Positions 26,291 to 30,976 of a DNA stretch of 64,000 bases are shown here, in pieces. Below the pieces are notes generated by a model. It was not told the origin of the DNA, searched no databases, and worked only from the letters and a program-made list of their open reading frames with translations. How positions within the stretch are numbered: the stretch's first letter is position 1; each line of letters begins with the position of its first letter. The position numbers were made by a program, and so were the translations under genes. This stretch comes from FEB-25 sp963726315 (lineage in GTDB: Bacteria; Chloroflexota; Anaerolineae; Anaerolineales; UBA4823), in the NCBI GenBank assembly GCA_963726315.1, contig CAVSBZ010000005.1, positions 682,001 through 746,000 on the forward strand. Reading direction: 5' to 3'.

Positions 26291-26755
26291 ATGGTGATGA
26301 TCTTCGCCACCACCTATTTTTCCAATAATGTCATGATCCGTCACCAGGTCACGCTTGGCCGCGTACTTGCCCTGATGGACCATCCGCGAGCCATCATCCC
26401 GCCTGAAGCTGATCTGCTCGAAGTGCGTTCTCCCAACCAGGTCTACCTGGTTCCGGACCACATCATCTTCAATATCAACCGGGCCTTCGTGCCGCGCCCG
26501 CCCATGCCGACCAAGCATGGTCTTTATGACCGCGACGGTGGTCGCTGCGCCTATTGTGGCAAGTCAATCCCCATCTCAGCTGCCACGATCGACCACGTCC
26601 AGCCGATCTGCCAGGGTGGTGAATCAACCTGGGATAACCTGGTCACTTGCTGCATCAGCTGCAACCAGCGAAAAGGTAGCCGCACTCCAGAACAAGCCCA
26701 CATGAAGCTTTTGATCCGCCCTTTCACTCCCAAGGTGCGGCTTCGTCCGGAATAA
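26291..26755 (+). CDS. HNH endonuclease
   Basis: A 154-residue protein. The C-terminal half is a zinc-stabilised HNH domain: CAYCGK (CxxC), then ATIDHVQPICQGGESTWDNLVTCC with the D-H of the ββα-metal site and the N, and CCISCNQRKGSRTP with the second CxxC and final residues. It would nick or cut DNA with one divalent metal. The first 75 residues have no known domain. AAAGGAG lies 12 nt before ATG 26291, and a strong terminator follows. It is the only protein gene inside the tRNA array before Ro60. A homing or defence-type role for the array is possible but unproven. Confidence 0.85.
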   Translation: MVMIFATTYFSNNVMIRHQVTLGRVLALMDHPRAIIPPEADLLEVRSPNQVYLVPDHIIFNINRAFVPRPPMPTKHGLYDRDGGRCAYCGKSIPISAATIDHVQPICQGGESTWDNLVTCCISCNQRKGSRTPEQAHMKLLIRPFTPKVRLRPE

Positions 26756-26788
26756 CATCGCATACCCTTTGTGATTTCCTCTGAGGTC

Positions 26789-26833
26789 AGTTGGGGCAGG
26801 CCTGCCTTCGCCCTGCCCCAACTGCACCTTTTT
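26789..26833 (+). terminator. Rho-independent terminator of the HNH gene
   Basis: Perfect 12-bp stem AGTTGGGGCAGG/CCTGCCCCAACT (26789-26800, 26812-26823) and TTTTT at 26829-26833. Confidence 0.85.
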
Positions 26834-26875
26834 CCCGGGATACAGCACACATCAACTTTGGTAAATCCCCCTCCC

Positions 26876-26949
26876 AGGGAGGTGGTGTAACGGCAGCATG
26901 GTGGGTTCTGAACCCATCGGTTCTGGTTCAAATCTAGGCCTCCCTACCA
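26876..26949 (+). tRNA. tRNA-Gln(CTG)
   Basis: Acceptor AGGGAGG/CCTCCCT, anticodon stem GTGGG/CCCAT with loop TTCTGAA, T arm TCTGG-TTCAAAT-CTAGG, encoded ACCA. Confidence 0.88.
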
Positions 26950-26964
26950 GTGTTCTCTTTCACT

Positions 26965-27037
26965 GCCTCCGTAACTCAATCGCCAGAGTACCCGCCCTGT
27001 AAGCGGGAAGCTGTAGGATCAATACCTACCGGAGGCT
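26965..27037 (+). tRNA. tRNA-Thr(TGT) with altered T loop
   Basis: Acceptor GCCTCCG/CGGAGGC, anticodon stem CCCGC/GCGGG with loop CCTGTAA, T stem GTAGG/CCTAC. The T loop reads ATCAATA, so T54 is replaced by A. No CCA. Confidence 0.82.
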
Positions 27038-27055
27038 CACACACTAGAAATCAAC

Positions 27056-27128
27056 GCTCCCATAGCTCAAAGGATAGAGCAACCGGTTCTTACCCGGTAG
27101 GCTGCTGGATCGTGTCCAGCTGGGGGCA
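27056..27128 (+). tRNA. tRNA-Lys(CTT) with altered T loop
   Basis: Acceptor GCTCCCA/TGGGGGC (one T-G), anticodon stem ACCGG/CCGGT with loop TTCTTAC, T stem GCTGG/CCAGC. The T loop is ATCGTGT: position 54 is A and 58 is T, reversing the usual T54-A58 pair. No CCA. Confidence 0.8.
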
Positions 27129-27131
27129 CTC

Positions 27132-27280
27132 GCTCCTCCCCAGGCCCCATCGGCACCCTGGGCGACAAATCTTGCCGGTCCAAGAAGGGCTGTCATGACT
27201 GGGACGAACCGCCGGGGCAGCGGGATTTCCCAAAACCGAGTTTTCGGTCCGGAGTCGCGGAAGTTGCAGCCGGAGGAGCA
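27132..27280 (+). ncRNA. tRNA-like RNA with Y-type arm (degenerate)
   Basis: Ends pair as an acceptor: GCTCCTCC (27132-27139) with GGAGGAGC (27272-27279). Between them an arm resembles the Y/Ro60 stem of the units further on: CCCTGG, linker with ACAAATCTTGCC, GGTCC, loop, GGGAC, linker GAACCG, CCGGGG. CCCTGG/CCGGGG and GTCC/GGAC pair. The T arm is not canonical. Support is structural only and weaker than for the 29.4-30.9 kb units. Downstream, 27281-27370 has two hairpins (CTGCGTC/GACGTAG; a 9-bp GGGGCGTGA/TCACGCCCC) and no gene. Confidence 0.4.
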
Positions 27281-27373
27281 GAGGTCGTGGCTCAGTAATA
27301 CTACATCCACGCTGCGTCGATGAGGGGGAATGACGTAGCCGGTAGGGGGCGTGAGGGGTCACGCCCCAACCTT

Positions 27374-27454
27374 GCAGGAGTGGTGGAACGGGATACACAC
27401 GTGGCCTAGAACCACGCGCCTCCAGGCATGCAGGTTCAAATCCTGTCTCCTGCA
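27374..27454 (+). tRNA. tRNA-Leu(TAG)
   Basis: Class II tRNA: acceptor GCAGGAG/CTCCTGC, anticodon stem CGTGG/CCACG with loop CCTAGAA, variable arm CGCCTCCAGGCAT, canonical T arm GCAGG-TTCAAAT-CCTGT. No CCA. Confidence 0.88.
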
Positions 27455-27464
27455 CTGAACCGTT

Positions 27465-27585
27465 GCGGGTATGGCACAGTTGGTAATGCTTTTACGAATA
27501 AAAGAGCAGACCGTGGGTTCGAACAAGGGCGTTTTTTGCCCGCAGCCTCGCGAACGTTCTGCGTGAGAGAGGGCCCATTCCCGCA
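27465..27585 (+). tRNA. tRNA-like gene with T-loop insertion, anticodon unclear
   Basis: Acceptor 5' strand GCGGGTA and 3' strand TTCCCGC (six of seven pair), T stem GTGGG/CCCAT. After T loop TTCGAAC a 48-nt insertion carries AAGGGCG...GCCCGCA and a TCGCGAAC...GTGAGAGA hairpin. The anticodon arm is irregular: CTTTT-ACGAAT-AAAAG leaves a six-nt loop, and ACG could only be read from a poor alternative fold. Possibly non-functional in decoding. Confidence 0.5.
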
Positions 27586-27589
27586 CTAC

Positions 27590-27665
27590 GCCCCAGTAGC
27601 TCAATGGATAGAGTGCCTGGCTTCGAACCAGGAGGTTGCGAGTCCAACTCTCGCCCGGGGCGCCA
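27590..27665 (+). tRNA. tRNA-Arg(TCG)
   Basis: Acceptor GCCCCAG/CCGGGGC (one mismatch), anticodon stem CCTGG/CCAGG with loop CTTCGAA, T arm GCGAG-TCCAACT-CTCGC, encoded GCCA. It starts 5 nt after the previous tRNA-like gene. Confidence 0.85.
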
Positions 27666-27677
27666 TCACGAAAACTT

Positions 27678-27786
27678 TCCTCGGTAGCTCAACCGGTAGA
27701 GCGGCTGACTGTTAATCAGAAGGCACCAGGTTCGAATCCGAGATCATTGTTCGAGCCAAGCGATTAGCGGGCTGGTCGGGGAGCCA
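27678..27786 (+). tRNA. tRNA-Asn(GTT) with T-arm insertion
   Basis: Acceptor TCCTCGG/TCGGGGA (pairs with two wobbles), D arm GCTC/GAGC, anticodon stem GCTGA/TCAGA with loop CTGTTAA. The T arm begins CCAGG-TTCGAAT-C, is interrupted by about 33 nt ending CGATTAGCGGG, then continues CTGG and the acceptor strand with encoded GCCA. This insertion differs from the AAGGGCG module of other genes. The 3' part (27729-27810) is duplicated at 28435-28515. Confidence 0.65.
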
Positions 27787-27887
27787 AGATCCATGCGCAT
27801 AGTCGTCTTCTCTATCATGGGAAATTCCCTGATATCGTTGGGGGAACTTTCCCGTTTGTATTGGAGAAAAGTTGGTTGCCTTAAATT

Positions 27888-27960
27888 GTCATTGCGAAGG
27901 TTGGATGGTTTTACCAACCTGAAGCAATCTGCTCTTTTTTTGCTATTAACCTCGATGAAC
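27888..27960. repeat. Partial copy of the 177-bp / TCATTGCGA repeat
   Basis: GTCATTGCGAAGGTTGGATGG...GAAGCAATCTGCTC...AACCTCGATGA matches the first 70 bp of the tandem repeat at 23651. 27787-28218 has no tRNA; it also holds GTAGGTTGG-type elements near 28013 and 28165 and a GGCGCTGGGG/CCCCAGCGCC inverted repeat near 28070-28120. Confidence 0.7.
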
Positions 27961-28218
27961 CTAATACGAATGGGTAAGAAACACAATAGCTTCTGATTTT
28001 CTTAATAGGTTGGGGCTACCCGGGATGTTCTTCTACCGGGTGACCCCAACATTTGCCTCCTCGTAGTGGCGCTGGGGTGGGATTTGATCAACATTCATCC
28101 AGCGTCGACCCCAGCGCCAAAGCAATGGTTTGCTCCTACGTCCTCACTATAGTTCAAATGTTTTTGTAGGTTGCGGTTGAGAGCGGCGTTCTCCCGCTCG
28201 AAACCCAACGATACACTT

Positions 28219-28291
28219 GCAAGCTTGAAGCTCAACGGACCAGCAGCTCGCCAGAACAAAAAAATTGCAGGTTCGAATCCTGTTAGACACT
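28219..28291 (+). pseudogene. tRNA remnant
   Basis: A D-arm-like TGAAGCTCAACGG resembling the tRNA-Ile at 28744, and a canonical T arm GCAGG-TTCGAAT-CCTGT, but the 5' sequence cannot pair with the 3' TAGACAC and no anticodon arm forms (an A-rich CAGAACAAAAAAATTG stretch lies there). Confidence 0.45.
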
Positions 28292-28297
28292 CTTCAT

Positions 28298-28370
28298 CTA
28301 GGATTGGTGTAGTCCGGTAACATACTTGCCTTGGACGCAAGCGTCGCTGGTTCAAATCCAGCATCTTAGA
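28298..28370 (+). tRNA. tRNA-Pro(TGG)
   Basis: Acceptor CTAGGAT/ATCTTAG (one G-T), anticodon stem CTTGC/GCAAG with loop CTTGGAC, T arm GCTGG-TTCAAAT-CCAGC. No CCA. Confidence 0.85.
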
Positions 28371-28382
28371 CCTGTAAGACAC

Positions 28383-28492
28383 TCCTACCTTGGTGAAACG
28401 GCACCCGCAACAGTCTCAGAAACCGATATATGCAGGTTCGAATCCGAGATCATTGTTCGAGCCAAGCGATTAGCGGGCTGTCCGGGGAGCCA
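28383..28492 (+). pseudogene. Chimeric tRNA-like gene carrying the tRNA-Asn 3' module
   Basis: The 5' part gives TCCTACC, a D arm GGTG-AAACGG-CACC and a weak anticodon arm whose loop could read CTCAGAA (CAG, Leu). From GGTTCGAATCC onward it is almost identical to 27729-27810 of the tRNA-Asn gene, including the inserted CGATTAGCGGG and encoded GCCA. The 3' acceptor strand (CCGGGGA) pairs poorly with this 5' strand, so the 3' half looks copied in by duplication or conversion. Confidence 0.5.
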
Positions 28493-28665
28493 ACATTGAT
28501 GCGCATAGCCGTCTTTGTCATTGATGGTTTTCTCCTCCCCCATTTGTTTTGAAAAATCTAGTCCCGAACGCTTTTTGTTCGGGAGAGGGGAGGCGGACGA
28601 GTCTAAGTCCGGTTTGTTCTTCAACCGGGCAGCGTTCCCTTCAGCTGGGAGGGGGCTCCCTTCAC

Positions 28666-28739
28666 GCCGGGATAGCTCAGACGGTAGCAGCGCCATAATG
28701 AAGATATGGAGGTCACCGGCTCAAAACCGGTTCCCGGCA
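28666..28739 (+). tRNA. tRNA-Phe(GAA) with altered T loop
   Basis: Acceptor GCCGGGA/TCCCGGC, anticodon stem CCATA/TATGG with loop ATGAAGA, T stem ACCGG/CCGGT. T loop CTCAAAA has C at position 54. No CCA. Upstream, 28493-28665 holds a CTCCTCCCC/GGGGAGG-family repeat and no gene. Confidence 0.82.
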
Positions 28740-28743
28740 CTAA

Positions 28744-28815
28744 AGGCCTGAAGCTCAACGGCTGAGCAGCACTATGATAAGGTGTTGGCTGCTGGTTCGA
28801 ATCCAGCCAGGCCTA
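28744..28815 (+). tRNA. tRNA-Ile(GAT)
   Basis: Acceptor AGGCCTG/CAGGCCT, anticodon stem GCACT/GGTGT (with G-T pairs) and loop ATGATAA, canonical T arm GCTGG-TTCGAAT-CCAGC. It starts 4 nt after tRNA-Phe. Confidence 0.83.
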
Positions 28816-28821
28816 CCTCGC

Positions 28822-28894
28822 TCGCCCCTGGTGTAATCGGCTGCACACCGGGCTCTCAACCCGGAAGCTCCGGGTTCGAACCCCGGGGGGCGAA
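28822..28894 (+). tRNA. tRNA-Glu(CTC)
   Basis: Acceptor TCGCCCC/GGGGCGA, anticodon stem CCGGG/CCCGG with loop CTCTCAA, canonical T arm CCGGG-TTCGAAC-CCCGG. No CCA. Confidence 0.85.
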
Positions 28895-28912
28895 CTGACA
28901 CAAGACCATCCT

Positions 28913-28984
28913 ACCCCCGTAGCTCAATGGATGAGCAGCCGCCTTCTAAGCGGCAGGCTGCGGGTTCGAGTCCTGCCGGGGGTG
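28913..28984 (+). tRNA. tRNA-Arg(TCT)
   Basis: Acceptor ACCCCCG/CGGGGGT, anticodon stem GCCGC/GCGGC with loop CTTCTAA, T arm GCGGG-TTCGAGT-CCTGC. Directly after the discriminator base comes TTCGAGCCAAGCGATTAGCGGGC, the same segment that interrupts the tRNA-Asn T arm. Confidence 0.87.
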
Positions 28985-29022
28985 TTCGAGCCAAGCGATT
29001 AGCGGGCTGCCAGGGGTGTCAC

Positions 29023-29093
29023 AGCGGAGTGGTGTATCGGCTGCACCTCGGTCTCCAAAACCGCTGGACCTGGTTCAATTCCGGGCTCCGCTG
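29023..29093 (+). tRNA. tRNA-Trp(CCA)
   Basis: Acceptor AGCGGAG/CTCCGCT, anticodon stem TCGGT/ACCGC (one mismatch) with loop CTCCAAA, T arm CCTGG-TTCAATT-CCGGG. A GTAGGTTGG-type repeat (29106-29150) follows. Confidence 0.83.
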
Positions 29094-29157
29094 CAATTGT
29101 TTTCGTAGGTTGGGCTACCCGGTATGTCCTTCTACCGGTTAACACCAACTCTTTCCT

Positions 29158-29231
29158 GCCCTTGTAGCTCAATTGGACAGAGCGCATCTTTACGAAAGAT
29201 GAGGCTCCAGGACTATGCCCTGGCGAGGGCG
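29158..29231 (+). tRNA. tRNA-Arg(ACG) with altered T loop
   Basis: Acceptor GCCCTTG/CGAGGGC, D stem GCTC/GAGC, anticodon stem CATCT/AGATG with loop TTACGAA, T stem CCAGG/CCTGG. The T loop is ACTATGC, far from the TTCRANY consensus (positions 54 and 58 are A and T). Confidence 0.8.
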
Positions 29232-29248
29232 CTATGTTTCAACTCCAT

Positions 29249-29366
29249 GGCGGATGTAGCTCAACTGGATGAGCGCCTGGTTGTGGCCAGGAGGCTGTGG
29301 GTTCAAATTAGGGCGTTCTGATCCCGTAATCGCGAACGTTCTATGTGAGCGACCCCACCGTTCGCC
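29249..29366 (+). tRNA. tRNA-His(GTG) with T-loop insertion
   Basis: Acceptor GCGGATG pairs 7/7 (three wobbles or A-T) with CGTTCGC at 29359-29365. G-1 faces C73, the tRNA-His identity pair. Anticodon arm CCTGG-TTGTGG-CCAGG has a six-nt loop. T stem GTGGG/CCCAC is perfect. Between T loop TTCAAAT and CCCAC lie 45 nt (29309-29353) with TAGGGCG...CCCG and the TCGCGAAC...GTGAGCGA hairpin. Full pairing across the insertion argues that the interrupted molecule is still selected as a tRNA. Confidence 0.68.
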
Positions 29367-29371
29367 CTTAT

Positions 29372-29485
29372 GCCGGGGGACCCACCTGCAAACATTGCCT
29401 TAATCTTTCTTTGATGGATCATGGGCCGCGGCTTGGTGGTTATCTGGCACAGACTTTGTCTTCGGTTCGATTCCGACCCCCGGCA
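29372..29485 (+). ncRNA. tRNA-Y chimera RNA, unit 1
   Basis: Acceptor GCCGGGG/CCCCGGC and T arm TCGG-TTCGATT-CCGA are tRNA-like, but D and anticodon arms are replaced by an arm with Y RNA strands. CCACC, linker TGCAAACATT, GCC; loop of about 23 nt; GGGC, linker CGCGGCTT, GGTGG, then TTATC. CCACC/GGTGG and GCC/GGC pair. A small AGAC/GTCT hairpin takes the variable-arm place. The strands match those of the stand-alone Y RNAs at 29881-30864. Confidence 0.6.
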
Positions 29486-29504
29486 CCTATAACAAAATAA
29501 ATAC

Positions 29505-29693
29505 GACCGTGATCGTTTAAACGACAGGACCTCCAGATTCCGTCTTGATTGCTCTTGCCCGGCTGTTTATGCAACCGGGCCGGCTGAAGATGGTTATCGT
29601 CCACCACATATATTGGAGATGCTGGTTTGAACAAGGGCGCTCTTTGCCCGCAGCATCGCGAGCGTTTTTTGCGAGCGAGGTCGCTCACGGTCT
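29505..29693 (+). ncRNA. tRNA-Y chimera RNA with T-loop module, unit 2
   Basis: Acceptor GACCGTG/CACGGTC, 7/7 perfect (29505-29511, 29686-29692), then TTTT. A central Y-type arm: CCGTCTT, linker, GCCCGG (29557-29562), 12-nt loop, CCGGGC (29575-29580), linker CGGCTG, AAGATGG, TTATC. Both helices pair fully. The T arm TGCTG/CAGCA encloses the AAGGGCG hairpin, followed by the TCGCGAGC hairpin. An alternative register pairs AGATGG with CCATCT at 29731-29736 in the next unit. Confidence 0.6.
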
Positions 29694-29696
29694 TTT

Positions 29697-29877
29697 GCCA
29701 AGGTAGCTCAGTGGGAGAGCAGTTTACTTCCATCTGCATTCCTTGCCCGTCGGGTTCCCCGATTGGGCCGTGGCGGAATGGTTACCGGATAAATGGGTCG
29801 CTGGTTCTGCAAGGGCGGTTTTTGCCCGCAGCATCGCGAGCGCTCTATGCGAGCGAGGTCTCCTTAAGTCCCTGGCA
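29697..29877 (+). ncRNA. tRNA-Y chimera RNA with T-loop module, unit 3
   Basis: Acceptor GCCAAGG/CCCTGGC (6/7), then TA and D arm GCTC-AGTGGGA-GAGC exactly as in a tRNA. The Y-type arm follows: CCATC, TGCATTCCTT, GCCC, an inner CGGG-TTC-CCCG hairpin, GGGC, linker, GGAATGG, TTACC. The T arm (GCTG/CAGC) contains the AAGGGCGG...GCCCGCA hairpin, then the TCGCGAGCG...GCGAGCGA hairpin. It is the first part of a repeated cassette that continues with two Y RNAs. Confidence 0.6.
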
Positions 29878-29880
29878 CTT

Positions 29881-29947
29881 GGCGGGCCGGTGTACGCAGG
29901 TTACCAACTCGAGGATTGATCTTACCTGCGAACAACAATTGCCTGCC
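29881..29947 (+). ncRNA. Y RNA-like RNA, type A copy 1
   Basis: 67 nt. Closing stem GGCGGGC/GCCTGCC (7 bp, one G-T), 5' linker CGGTGTA, inner stem CGCAGGT/ACCTGCG, TTACC after the inner 5' strand, 3' linker AACAACAATT. This order (GGnC-CGG...GCAGGTTAyC...ACCTGC...ACAAyTTGCC) is the Ro60-binding half of Y RNAs. The internal loop is only about 20 nt, so it lacks the tRNA-like module of known bacterial Y RNAs. Confidence 0.75.
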
Positions 29948-29961
29948 ATATCCATCCTAAA

Positions 29962-30026
29962 ACCGGGCCGAAGGCAGCAGGTTATCACCGTTAATGATTA
30001 TTCCTGCTGGCATCAACTTGCCCGGT
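29962..30026 (+). ncRNA. Y RNA-like RNA, type B copy 1
   Basis: 65 nt. Closing stem ACCGGGC/GCCCGGT (7 bp perfect), linker CGAAGGC, inner stem AGCAGG/CCTGCT, then TTATC. The 5' strand GGGCCGAAGGCAG...GTTATC differs at only a few positions from the start of human Y1 as I recall it (GGUCCGAAGGUAG...GUUAUC), and the 3' ACTTG...GTC end matches its 3' end (ACUUGACUAGUC). This is the clearest Y signature in the window. CTTTATC follows. Confidence 0.8.
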
Positions 30027-30058
30027 CTTTATCAAAATTATGTAGAAAGGAGAAGGTT

Positions 30059-30395
30059 ATGACTAACAGGTATAAATTCATCATATGTACACGCGCCTGC
30101 CACATCGGTTCTGGACCTGACGGCGCGAATGCCATCTGCATTTACTTTCATCCGCAGTTGATTAATTATGCCTTCTCCGGAGACCAAGCCGACGAAATGG
30201 AAAAGCACCCCTCTCTGTCTCTCGTAAGGCCGGACCTGTTCCCGATCGGTCCATGGCAGCCGGGGAACCTGGTTGCCGGGGCAGAAAATGGTGTTTTATG
30301 CATGTTGCCTCGCGAACGTTCTGCTTAAGCGAGACTAGGGCAGTTTTTGCCCGCAATCGCGAGCGACCTTTGTGAGCGACGTCTCCTTAATTTCC
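30059..30395 (+). other. Degenerate tRNA-Y cassette (contains an 89-codon ORF)
   Basis: Occupies the place of the chimera in the second repeat of the cassette. It keeps ATGCCATCTGCATT, GATCGGTCCATGGC and a complete double-hairpin module (AGGGCAG...GCCCGCA, TCGCGAGCG...GTGAGCGA; about 30339-30380) plus an extra TCGCGAACG/GCGAG half-module near 30310. No acceptor pairing is evident. An ORF from ATG 30059 to 30328 follows AGGAGAAGGTT, a good ribosome site, but its product resembles nothing and could be accidental. Confidence 0.45.
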
Positions 30396-30403
30396 TGGTT
30401 TTT

Positions 30404-30478
30404 GGCGGGCCGGAGTACACAGGTTACCACTACCAACCACAAAATTGGGATCTCACCTGTGCACAACATTCGCCTGCC
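30404..30478 (+). ncRNA. Y RNA-like RNA, type A copy 2
   Basis: 75 nt. Closing stem GGCGGGC/GCCTGCC, linker CGGAGTA, inner stem CACAGGT/ACCTGTG, TTACC. Inner pair changes from copy 1 (GCAGGT/ACCTGC to ACAGGT/ACCTGT) are compensated on both strands, which supports the fold. Confidence 0.75.
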
Positions 30479-30492
30479 ATATCCATCATAAA

Positions 30493-30552
30493 ACCGGGCC
30501 GAGAACAGCAGGTTATCATGGGGATCTTCCTGTTGACAACAACTTGCCCGGT
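30493..30552 (+). ncRNA. Y RNA-like RNA, type B copy 2
   Basis: 60 nt. Closing stem ACCGGGC/GCCCGGT, linker CGAGAAC, inner stem AGCAGG/CCTGTT (one G-T), TTATCA. It is followed directly by TTTT, so the closing stem may also serve as a terminator. Confidence 0.77.
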
Positions 30553-30613
30553 TTTTAGAAAAATTACCAGGAGAAAACAATATATAAAAAAATAATTGCG
30601 CCATCATAAACTT

Positions 30614-30785
30614 GCCAGGGTAGCTCAACGGCAGAGCAATCCGTTTGCACCCTTTGTCCAAGCACTAACCTTCACTGCATGGGCCGTAGCAGTACGGTTA
30701 TCAGGTTGCTGGTTCTGCAAGGGCGGTTTTTGCCCGCAGCATCGCGAGCGCTCTTTACGAGCGACGTCTCCATAAGTCCCTGGCT
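30614..30785 (+). ncRNA. tRNA-Y chimera RNA with T-loop module, unit 4
   Basis: Acceptor GCCAGGG/CCCTGGC, 7/7 perfect, TA, D arm GCTC-AACGGCA-GAGC. Y-type arm: CCGT, TTGCACCCTTT, GTCCA, loop, TGGGC, linker, ACGG, TTATC; GTCCA/TGGGC pairs 5/5 and CCGT/ACGG 4/4. T arm GCTG/CAGC with both module hairpins. Third repeat of the cassette, 190 bp upstream of the Ro60 gene. Confidence 0.62.
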
Positions 30786-30788
30786 CTT

Positions 30789-30864
30789 GGCGGACCGGAG
30801 TCCGCAGGTTACCACTAACCCATCGGGTCCTTGGATCATTTCCTGTGTACACTTTTTGCCCGCC
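30789..30864 (+). ncRNA. Y RNA-like RNA, type A copy 3
   Basis: 76 nt. Closing stem GGCGGAC/GCCCGCC (6/7), linker CGGAGTC, inner stem CGCAGG/CCTGTG, TTACC. After it only a fragment of a type B copy remains (AACCGGGTCG near 30878), then a GTAGGTTGTGG-type repeat (30892-30937) and the Ro60 ribosome site. Confidence 0.72.
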
Positions 30865-30976
30865 ATCATTTTACCCAACCGGGTCGATTAATGTAGGTTG
30901 TGGTTGAGAGCGCCGCTCTCCCGCTCGAAACCCAACAATTCCCTTACCCAGTTTATTCTCAAAGGAGGTATAACTC

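Noticed and set aside
27281..27370. Another tRNA (TGGCTCAGTAATA resembles a D arm)
   Set aside because: No acceptor or T arm pairs; the segment folds as two simple hairpins.
29627..30328. 233-codon plus-strand frame through the Y RNA cassette
   Set aside because: It reads through tRNA-like and Y RNA structures conserved by pairing; only the short ATG 30059 part has a ribosome site, and it is noted with low confidence.
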